A stretch of 23,961 bases of DNA from Cymbomonas tetramitiformis (Eukaryota; Chlorophyta; Pyramimonadophyceae; Pyramimonadales; Pyramimonadaceae): assembly GCA_001247695.2 (NCBI GenBank), contig LGRX02033485.1, positions 1 through 23,961 of the forward strand, in the 5' to 3' direction. Below, in pieces: positions 17,592 through 23,961 of this stretch (position 1 is its first letter; every line of letters starts with the position of its first letter). Both the position numbers and the translations under genes were made by a program. The notes under the pieces are model-generated. The model saw only the letters and a list, made by a program, of their open reading frames with translations, had not been told where the DNA came from and made no database searches.

Positions 17592-18593
17592 ATGGCTGGA
17601 TCTTCGAAGGGCAAGTCTACAGAGGATTTCCCTCCCCTCCCGGGGAAGCCAGACATCGGGCAGGCTTCCCCTTCCCCGGCAGCACAGTCCACTCAGGACG
17701 TGCTGTTGCAACAAATTCTGACGATGCAAAAGCAGCAAGGGGAGCTGCTTGAGATGCAGAGGCAGCAAGCAGAGGAACATCGACTGCTGCGTGCTGAGCT
17801 TCAACGTCAAGCACAAATCAACGTTGAGCTGGAGGCGAAGGTGGCAGCGAAGCCTGGAACTTCTGACCCGGACTCCGCAGCCAAGACCGCCGAGCAACTT
17901 CTGGAGAGAAGGAAGAAGCTGGACTACGTGCCAGCAGCCTCAGTCAACCCATTCCCACCGCGGCCGGCTACGCTGACAACGAGGATGCCGCAGTTGTACG
18001 ACCTGCACGGCAGCAAGACGTACGACGCGCTCTCCAAGAAGTCCAACTCTTCGATGAAGTACGAGTGCATGGTTCTGGCTCCAGCGCTGTCTTATTTGCA
18101 CGACGTGGTGGACGCGTGCAACAAGACACTGGACCTGAACGAGGACTCCGGATTGACGCAGAGAGAATGGCAGAGACACTTCCACGAGGTTACCAACTCG
18201 GTCCACGGCGTGTACGCGTTGCTGTGCAACCGTTGGACGATGCTGGAACTGCGCGGGCAGCTGGAGCAGGAGCCTGGTTCTTCGCAGCGTGGAGGATCGG
18301 ACGCTCTACGCGCAAAGCTGCAGTTCGTGGAGGACAGGGTCTACCAGGCAGCAGACGGCGTGGTGGCGGATGAGGTGTTGCAGCAGTGGCTGAACGACTT
18401 CGACAAGAACCGCGGCAGGGCGATGCTGAACCTTACGTCAAAAAATGCAGCGAACGCGGAAACGCGGGTTGTGAAAGATCCACGGGACCGCGACCGCTGG
18501 AAGGAGCGTAAGAACAAGGAGGAGATGGACGGTAAGAAGCCTACCGACAAAGGCGGCAAGGGCCGGGGCGGAAAGCCCGCGGCCGATGTGTGA
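17592..18593 (+). CDS. ORF1 of nested YR element, gag-like (333 aa)
   Basis: It starts at ATG 17592. Residues about 40-85 are a Gln/Glu/Leu-rich coiled coil (QQILTMQKQQGELLEMQ and following), probably for multimerisation. The middle part (about 115-265) looks globular but is not recognised. The C-terminal tail is highly charged and then Gly/Lys-rich (KDPRDRDRWKERKNK, GGKGRGGK), suitable for nucleic-acid binding; no zinc knuckle is present. Position as first ORF and composition indicate the gag-like protein. It ends at TGA 18591-18593, where the sequence TGATG places an ATG (18593) overlapping the stop, so ORF2 may be translated by termination-reinitiation. Confidence 0.75.
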   Translation: MAGSSKGKSTEDFPPLPGKPDIGQASPSPAAQSTQDVLLQQILTMQKQQGELLEMQRQQAEEHRLLRAELQRQAQINVELEAKVAAKPGTSDPDSAAKTAEQLLERRKKLDYVPAASVNPFPPRPATLTTRMPQLYDLHGSKTYDALSKKSNSSMKYECMVLAPALSYLHDVVDACNKTLDLNEDSGLTQREWQRHFHEVTNSVHGVYALLCNRWTMLELRGQLEQEPGSSQRGGSDALRAKLQFVEDRVYQAADGVVADEVLQQWLNDFDKNRGRAMLNLTSKNAANAETRVVKDPRDRDRWKERKNKEEMDGKKPTDKGGKGRGGKPAADV

Positions 18594-20649
18594 TGTGCGT
18601 GCCGCCACCCCGTCCAGCGCAACAGCCCTCTCCGGGCGCTGGACGGGGGAAACTCACCGTGCAACAGCAGGTGAGACAGCGGAGGGGAGCATGGCGCGCG
18701 GCGGCGGCGCGAGGTGATGCAATGGATTACTCACGGGGTGAAGTTGAGGTGGAAGCGCAAGCCTCCGCCTCCGTTCGACCACGGGGTGTCACTGAGGAAT
18801 GCTACGCGGCAGCAGCAGGTGTGGCTGGACGCGGAGAAGGAGAGGCTGCTGGAGAACGGTGCCTGGACGAGAGCGACGAGAAGATCTCACGTTTCTCGCG
18901 CTTTTTTAGTGCCAAAACCGGGTACGAACAAGTGGAGACTGGTGGTGGACTTCCGATGGCTGAACCAGTGGTGTGAAAAATCGTGTGAAGATGGAGACGC
19001 TGAAGAAGCTAAGGAGACTGGCGAAACCGGGCGACTGGTGCTTCAGCTTCGACCTCCAGGACGGTTTTCATGCGCTGGGGATCCACCCGGACTTCCAGAA
19101 GTTCATGCAGTTCGACCTGCAAGGGGACCTACTTCAATGTTCAGCGATGCCGTTCGGATGGAGCGACGCTCCGAGAGTTTTCTGCAAGTTCGTACGCGTG
19201 ATGGTGGAGGCTTTACGTTCTCCACAGGCAGCGGAGGATCGCAGAGAAATCAAGAGACTGCGGGACGGTTCCGCAGTACGACAGCGATGGTCAGTCCGTC
19301 GCAGGACCGGTGGTGCTGGCGGGGACGCGAACCGTCACAGCGGAATGCGAGTACTACCGTACATGGACGATTTTCTGGTGCTGGTCGACTCTCAGCGAGA
19401 AGGCTTTCTGCGTCGAGAAAAAGTTCAACTGGTGCTTCATCGACTTGGCCTACGGCGGAACGAAAAGAAGGGCCAATGGGAGCCTACGCAGGTGGTGGAG
19501 CACCTCGGGCTGGAGGTGGACCTGAAGCTGGGACAATTCCGTGTGACAGAACGACGGGTGCACAAAATCCACACCAAGGCGAAGGAGATCCTGTGCGACG
19601 CAGCGAGAAATCGGAGGTGGATTCCTGCCAGGAGACTGGCGTCCTTCACGGGACTCTGCCAATCCGTGTACTTGGCAGTACCAGCGGCGCGGCTCTACCT
19701 ACGGGAGCTCTACTTCGTGCTGGCGGAGAAACGCAGCTGGGGAGCGAAGGTAAAAATCTCACGTTCAGCTCGGGGGGACTTAGAATGGTGGTCCAGGCTG
19801 CCTGTGATGAGCAGGTGGAACGGGCGCAAGATCTGGAGATCCCCGACGAGAGCGAAGGTGCACACGGACTCTTCGATGACAGCTTGGGGAGGAGTGCTGA
19901 ACCTGAAATTCCCCGCGCGAGGTTTCTGGCCAGACGAGATGCGCTGTTGGCACATTACACACCTGGAGCTGGAAGCCGTGTACAAGACCGTACAGGCGTT
20001 CCTGCAGGAGCTGGAGGGCAAGGTCGTACGGCTCTACTGCGACAACCAGGCGGTGGTGGCGATGCTGTCACACTTCACCTCCAGGAACCCGGACCTGATG
20101 AGGAGAATGAGGAGACTCTGGCTGCTACTGGATCTGCACGACATCGAGTTGCAGGCTCGGTACATCCGCAGCGAGGCCAACGTGTGGGCCGACAACCTTT
20201 CGCGTTGCGAGGATTTGGACGACTGGCGGCTGAATCGGGACTGGTTCGTGTGGGCCAACAAGCAGTGGGGGCCCTACACAGTCGACCGGTTCGCTTCCGA
20301 GATCTCCGCGCAGCTTCCTCGGTACTACGCTGCGTGGAAGGACCCGAAGTGCGAAGGTGTGGACTCTCTGACGTACGACTGGCGGGGGGAGAACAATTGG
20401 GTGAACCCCCCGTGGGCGCTGCTGGACGAGGTGGCGCACAAGCTGCGGGAGGAGGGGGCCGCTGCTACGGTGGTGGCTCCGTACTGGCCGGGACAGTCCT
20501 GGTTCAGAGAGCTGGAGGCCCTGGCCACCGAGGTGGTGATCATGCCACGGCGCAAGGACCTGTTCACTCCGAGCAGGCTGGGAGGGTCCGAGCTGCTCGG
20601 GCCCTCGAAATGGGACGCTGTGATGTTCTTCATCGAGGCGCGCCCATGA
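18593..20649 (+). pseudogene. ORF2 of nested YR element: RT, RNase H, Dam-like domain (two frame changes)
   Basis: RT starts with THGVKLRWKRKPPPPFD and FLVPKPGTNKWRLVVDFR in the frame of 18717; the frame then shifts by one base near 18975-18985 (LNQWC, then RVKMETLKKL). It continues to 20649 with CFSFDLQDGF (Asp), MPFGWSDAP, LPYMDDFLV (YMDD at 19360-19371), RNase H (HTDSSMTAWGG, LELEAV, YCDNQAV, ANVWADNLSR) and a Dam-like domain (GPYTVDRFAS; NWVNPPW with NPPW at 20404-20415). A second slip is likely in the GCG tract near 18690-18712, since the ATG overlapping the ORF1 stop (18593) opens a frame whose GAWRAAA leads naturally into EVMQWITHGV. Alternatively ORF2 starts at ATG 18717. Without suppression of the shifts this copy would not make a full enzyme. 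It ends ATGA, overlapping ORF3. Confidence 0.88.
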
Positions 20650-22010
20650 GTTACTACGCTGCTGAAGTACGAAGAAGCTCCGCTACGAGTACGACAGCAA
20701 GCAAGGTGACCGTGGGTACAAAAATCGAGGTGTTCTGGAAGGACGATGACTGCTTCTACCCGGGTGTGGTGAAGGAGTTCAACGAGGACGGGAAGGCACA
20801 CGTGCTGTACGACGACGGCAACGAGGAGACGCTAGACTTGTCCGAAGAGAACTTCAAAATCATCAACAGCACGGACGAGGCAACAGACGCGGACGGCGAG
20901 AACACCGAGCGGAGCAGCGGAGGCAACTACGAAGAGTACAAGCGCGGTGGTGTTGTGCAAAATTTCCTCACGCGCTCACTTTGTGAGCGGTGGAGGGGTG
21001 AGTTGGGACCTTCCCGGCTCACCGAACTGGCGGTGTCGATGCAGAGAAAGGCACTGCTGGACACGACGAAGGACAACTACGGACCGAAGGCACGGCGATT
21101 CATTTTATTTTGTGAGCGTGACCAACGGCCGTGGCTGCCAGCGTCGGAGGCGACTGTGTTGCTGTACATCGCCTCTCTGTTGGAGGACGGGAACATCCAG
21201 TCGGCATCCTTACAGCCGTACCTGTCCGCCATCAACAACTACCACGAGGACCTTGGTTTCCCTGGACCAGCGAAGGGGCGTTCTGTGACCCGAGCTGTGA
21301 AGGGGATGGCGACCATCCAGGCGGAGCTGGCGGTGCAGGAGGAGAACATCGAGACCCAGCGGACGTGGCTGCCAGCGGCACACGTACGACGTGTGCACGA
21401 AGCAGCGCTGAAGTTGACTCCGAGATCGCCTGAGGAGCTGCAGCTACTGCGAGCCTTTACCTACGTGGTTGTGGCCTTCGTGACCTTCGGCAGACCGGAC
21501 ACGGGGACCTCGTTGTCACGGCAGCACGTTCATTGTGGCGACGATGAGTTCTCAGTGGTGCTGCTGAAGGAGAAGGGACGGCGACACCATCGAGTGAAGC
21601 GACGCCTGTGCATCCCCTGGAAGGGGGTGGCTCTGTTGAAGGAGCTGATCGAGCACTGGGAGTTCCACCGTGACACGGCTTGGAACAGTTCTGAGAAGAC
21701 TCAACCTGACGCCTACTGGCTGCTACCCGAGGACCCGAAGAACTTCAAGGCTTCCGTGGCAAATGACTGGATTGGTCTAGCTCTCAGCGAGCTGGACTGC
21801 AGACCTCCTGAAGGAGGTCACTTTTCTGCACACAGCACCCGGAAGGGTGCCACGACGTGTGCTCGAGCTGTGGGTGTTACAATGGAGAAAGTGTGCTTCC
21901 TGGGAGGCTGGTCACAGTTCTCTTCGGCAGTGCAACACTACATCGACCCGACAGCTCTGAGGGACGCAGACATGGACTACTACTTCGCTTGGTTAACATG
22001 GTCACAGTGA
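20646..22010 (+). CDS. ORF3 of nested YR element: Tudor-like domain fused to tyrosine recombinase (454 aa)
   Basis: It starts at ATG 20646, which overlaps the ORF2 stop as ATGA (20646-20649). The open frame extends far upstream, but that part is not the same protein. Residues 22-73 (20709-20864) form a Tudor-like fold signature: GTKIEVFWKDDDCFYPGVV, an acidic turn, then VLYDDGNEETLDL. From about residue 115 comes a tyrosine recombinase: an N-terminal core-binding domain (YGPKARRFILFCERD, YIASLLEDG, YLSAINNYHEDLG) and a catalytic domain with Arg283 (FGRPDTG), His396 and Arg399 (HSTRKGATT), Trp422 (GGWSQ) and Tyr432 (QHYID). All residues for strand exchange are intact and there is no internal stop, so this protein may still be functional. 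The Tudor-like part may direct insertion through chromatin. Confidence 0.92.
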   Translation: MSYYAAEVRRSSATSTTASKVTVGTKIEVFWKDDDCFYPGVVKEFNEDGKAHVLYDDGNEETLDLSEENFKIINSTDEATDADGENTERSSGGNYEEYKRGGVVQNFLTRSLCERWRGELGPSRLTELAVSMQRKALLDTTKDNYGPKARRFILFCERDQRPWLPASEATVLLYIASLLEDGNIQSASLQPYLSAINNYHEDLGFPGPAKGRSVTRAVKGMATIQAELAVQEENIETQRTWLPAAHVRRVHEAALKLTPRSPEELQLLRAFTYVVVAFVTFGRPDTGTSLSRQHVHCGDDEFSVVLLKEKGRRHHRVKRRLCIPWKGVALLKELIEHWEFHRDTAWNSSEKTQPDAYWLLPEDPKNFKASVANDWIGLALSELDCRPPEGGHFSAHSTRKGATTCARAVGVTMEKVCFLGGWSQFSSAVQHYIDPTALRDADMDYYFAWLTWSQ

Positions 22011-22059
22011 CAGAGATCAGATTTCTTTTGTGTGCCTCACAGTTTCATCTTTGGTTTCA

Positions 22060-22090
22060 TGGCAAATGAGGATTCGAGCAAAAGAGAAAT
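22060..22090 (+). repeat. Split direct repeat B1
   Basis: 31 bp from TGGCAAATGAGGATTCG to GAGAAAT, identical to B2 (22416-22446) and directly abutting A2. The B1-A2 junction equals the sequence made when the two element ends are joined in a circle. Confidence 0.92.
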
Positions 22091-22252
22091 GTTCAAATTG
22101 GAGTGCAACAGAATTTTTGTGGTTTCAGACTTTCAGAATCCGTGACTCCTGCTGCAGTAGAGCTGAATGACACATGTAGCTCCGTGACACAAACAGGATG
22201 TACAAGTAGCCACGAAGCGACACGCCTGTTCAGCTCTGTTCCTTTTGCTCTT
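22091..22252 (+). repeat. Split direct repeat A2
   Basis: Second copy of A1: 162 bp, 160 identical by eye. It diverges from A1 after CCTTTTGCTCTT. The following 163 bp (22253-22415) are unique, AT-rich in their second half and hold no gene that I can support. Confidence 0.93.
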
Positions 22253-22415
22253 CCCACCGCTCCCGACCCAGAGGACTCTTTCCTTTTGGTGACGTGCACA
22301 GACAGTCTGGACATCTCATCAAAAACATGAATTTAGAAGGCATGTAAAAAGCACAAAATGCATTTTAAACACTTTACAAAATCATTTTAATGAAATGTAT
22401 TGCAGTGCCTGCCTT

Positions 22416-22446
22416 TGGCAAATGAGGATTCGAGCAAAAGAGAAAT
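22416..22446 (+). repeat. Split direct repeat B2, right end of nested element
   Basis: 31 bp identical to B1. Immediately after it, copia RT coding sequence resumes at GGATATATC (22447). Confidence 0.92.
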
Positions 22447-22689
22447 GGATATATCTCTCAGATGATTGAGACCTATGGACTTAAGGATGCTAAGCCAGTG
22501 AGCCTGCCTATGTCTCCAGGGTGCTCTCTTGCCCCATCTGATGGTAAGGATGCCACCATTCCATTCAGGGGACTACTTGGGCAGCTACAGTGGGTTGCAA
22601 GGTGCACGCGCCCTGATATCATGGCTGCTGTGTCTGCTCTCTCTCTCGTTTTTGTGCGTCTTATGGCCCAGAGCACTTTGTGGCTCTGA
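22447..22689 (+). CDS. Reverse transcriptase of the copia element, 3' part
   Basis: It resumes the RT in phase after the insertion: GYISQMIETYGLKDAKPV, SLPMSPG, FRGLLGQLQWVARCTRPDI. These are the typical copia thumb and connection motifs. The phase is lost in a CT run (22637-22647), after VSALS: skipping two bases gives RFCASYGPEHFVALKQ, which joins RNase H. As it stands the frame ends at TGA 22687-22689. Confidence 0.88.
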   Translation, partial: GYISQMIETYGLKDAKPVSLPMSPGCSLAPSDGKDATIPFRGLLGQLQWVARCTRPDIMAAVSALSLVFVRLMAQSTLWL

Positions 22690-23279
22690 AGCAGGTTGTC
22701 AGATACCTTAAGGGCACTATGGGCCACGAGCTGGTGTTGCGGACAACCTCCTCTGTGCCAAGGGGGCTGGGTCTGGCCCGTGGAGCACTACCACTATGCA
22801 TATATACTGACGCTGATTATGCTGGGTGCAAAACCACGAGGAGATCCACATCTGGCATTGCAGTCTACCTATGTGGCAGCTTACTGATCTTCTCCTCCAT
22901 CATGCAGAGATGTGTGTCGCAGTCAACTACCGAGGCTGAGATCATCGCCATGTCTGAAGGGGCTAGGGAGGTCAAGTACATCATTAACGTGCTGACCGAC
23001 CTGGTGGACATCTGCACCCCGGTACAGATGTACTGTGACAACCAGGGGGGCATTCATTTGGCATCTGACTATGTCAACAATAACAGATCCAAGCACATTG
23101 AGGTGAGGAACATGTACATCCGAGAGCTGGTGAAGTCCAAGATGGTGGAAGCCATGTATGTCGCCTCAGCGGACAACACAGCTGACATCTTCACCAAACC
23201 TCTTCCCCTACCAGCATTTCTTACACACAGGGAAAGGCTGGGTATCATGAAGTTGCAGAACTCCAACTCTGAAGACTGA
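22652..23279 (+). CDS. RNase H of the copia element
   Basis: Real coding in this frame starts upstream of the first ATG-like codon (22680), at about 22652 (CASYGPEHFVALKQVVRYLKG). RNase H motifs are present: YTDADYAGCK (Asp), STTEAEI (Glu), MYCDNQGG (Asp), RSKHIEVR, and the copia C-terminal hallmark ADNTADIFTKPLP. It ends at TGA 23277-23279 and is otherwise intact. A 22-codon relative of its end (23154-23219) occurs before the protease at 13985-14050. Confidence 0.92.
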
Positions 23280-23286
23280 GGACTGA

Positions 23287-23409
23287 AGGGGCACTATCCC
23301 CATAAACTGGAGCTGGAGGGGCACCATCCCCATAAACTGGAGCTGGAGGGGCACCATCCCAAGAACTGGGTGTTGCTGACTGAAGGGGCACCATTCCCAA
23401 GAACTGGCA
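23287..23409 (+). repeat. Short tandem repeats in the copia 3' untranslated region
   Basis: Four units begin AGGGGCAC(C/T)AT(T)CCC: 23287-23316, 23317-23346 (30 bp each, one difference), a diverged longer one from 23347, and a partial one from 23384. Each contains GGGG and CCCC flanking 6 bases. They lie between the RNase H stop and the polypurine tract. Confidence 0.85.
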
Positions 23410-23432
23410 GTAGGACAACTAGACAGTCACCC

Positions 23433-23443
23433 TTTAGAAGGGG
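23433..23443 (+). promoter_or_regulatory. Polypurine tract of the copia element
   Basis: TTTAGAAGGGG directly precedes the 3' LTR. The purine run AGAAGGGG is the expected primer for plus-strand DNA synthesis. Confidence 0.8.
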
Positions 23444-23845
23444 TATTGGAATCTGCAAGTGCCTGCTGATCAGTTTGGTGTAAAGCATGACTATCTAGAC
23501 CTTCTACAGTAGTCAGGATGCTCAAACCCTGAAGAAACCCTAAAGAAACCCTGTGGAACCCTTAGATCTAGATCTGTAGATCTGCTGAACTAATCGTGGC
23601 CGTCAGATCATTGATGACCATCGGCAAGTGCGTAATAAGTTCATCTGTACTCAGGCGTGTCACTGCGGTCGGTATGAATACGACAGTGACACGTAGGACT
23701 CTATTTAGTGAACTTTCACTTAGACTGCCCAATCAATAATGATTGGGCGCTGAAGTTCGCGGCGTTTCAAGCTGCAAACTGGTATATCTTTTGAGAATGA
23801 AAGTTTACGCTCGCTTTTGTGAAAACAGGCTCTCGAACTCTAACA
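23444..23845 (+). repeat. 3' LTR of the copia element (402 bp)
   Basis: Same length as the 5' LTR, ending ...CTCGAACTCTAACA, followed by the CTCCG duplication. Differences from the 5' LTR are seven substitutions, two of them in the last eight bases. It contains the same inverted repeats and TATA-like box. Confidence 0.95.
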
Positions 23846-23961
23846 CTCCGGTGTCAGATTCACCGGCCCTCACTACACACCTCCGGTGTCAGATCCACCG
23901 GCCCTCACTACTCACCTCCGGTGTCAGATTCACTGGCCCTCACTGCACGCCTCCGGTGTCA
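23846..23961. repeat. 35-bp minisatellite, right part (over 3 copies, runs off the window)
   Basis: Same unit as at 10421-10769, starting with the duplicated CTCCG (23846-23850). It shows that the copia element sits inside one formerly continuous array. Confidence 0.95.

Larger units (their letters stand above)
17170..22446 (+). mobile_element. Split-direct-repeat tyrosine-recombinase retrotransposon (PAT/Ngaro-like), nested in copia RT
   Basis: The element is flanked by split direct repeats in the order A1 (17170-17331), three ORFs, B1 (22060-22090), A2 (22091-22252), B2 (22416-22446), the layout of PAT- and Ngaro-type elements of the DIRS order. It carries a gag-like ORF, an RT-RNase H-Dam-like ORF and a Tudor-YR ORF, and lacks integrase and protease. 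Removing exactly 17170-22446 joins codon TCT (17167-17169) to GGA (22447) and restores copia RT phase, so there is no target duplication, as expected of recombinase insertion of a circle. A and B copies are nearly identical (A1/A2 differ at 2 of 162; B1/B2 identical), so insertion is recent. Confidence 0.95.
10770..23845 (+). mobile_element. Ty1/copia LTR retrotransposon, interrupted by a nested YR retrotransposon
   Basis: The element is bounded by 402-bp direct LTRs and a CTCCG target duplication. Internal order is LTR, PBS, gag, protease, Dam-like domain, integrase, RT, RNase H, PPT, LTR; integrase before RT defines the copia superfamily. Without the 5,277-bp insertion at 17170-22446 it would be about 7.8 kb, longer than most copia elements, owing to a long extra region after the gag zinc knuckle and a Dam-like domain between protease and integrase. 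Defects: TGA between gag and protease in the same frame, a frame change between integrase and RT (about 16030-16048), the insertion, and a two-base slip in a CT run (22637-22647). Confidence 0.96.

Noticed and set aside
18714..20645. First two thirds of the long plus-strand open frame leading into the recombinase as one 1098-aa protein
   Set aside because: After about 18975 this frame is a shadow of the RT/RNase H frame, which carries all the motifs. The recombinase begins at ATG 20646.

Overview
The window is a repeat-dense stretch of a eukaryotic nuclear genome. I see no bacterial-style operons, no rRNA or tRNA gene and no CRISPR array. Almost all recognisable coding sequence belongs to retrotransposons. 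I cannot name the host. The moderately GC-rich coding sequence and the mix of tyrosine-recombinase (DIRS/PAT/Ngaro-type) and Ty1/copia elements would suit a protist or alga, but that is inference.

Layout. (1) 1-6640, minus strand: a DIRS-order retrotransposon running off the left edge. It has a gag with CCCH and CCHC zinc motifs interrupted by an in-frame TAG, a reverse transcriptase, an RNase H, a degenerate Dam-like methyltransferase domain and a tyrosine recombinase (YR) with all catalytic residues, broken by several frame changes. (2) 6639-8732: a satellite of about 80 monomers of about 26 bp with higher-order structure. (3) 8733-10420: mostly non-coding, with a minus-strand fragment resembling the TM-PLAT region of a polycystin-like protein, the only likely trace of a host gene. 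(4) 10421-10769 and 23846-23961: a 35-bp minisatellite split in two by an insertion. (5) 10770-23845: a Ty1/copia element with 402-bp LTRs, a 5-bp target duplication (CTCCG), a primer site matching the anticodon region of initiator tRNA-Met, gag, protease, a Dam-like methyltransferase domain, integrase, RT and RNase H. (6) 17170-22446: a second, 5,277-bp YR retrotransposon with split direct repeats, inserted inside the copia RT gene with no target duplication.

Order of events: minisatellite first, then copia insertion (LTRs differ at 7 of 402 positions by eye), then insertion of the YR element into copia. Both right-hand elements are recent but carry inactivating frame changes.

The most interesting signals are a Dam-like (NPPY) domain between protease and integrase of the copia element, mirrored by Dam-like domains in both YR elements; a Tudor-like chromatin-reader domain fused to the YR of the nested element; and a copy of the RNase H C-terminal tail placed directly before the copia protease.
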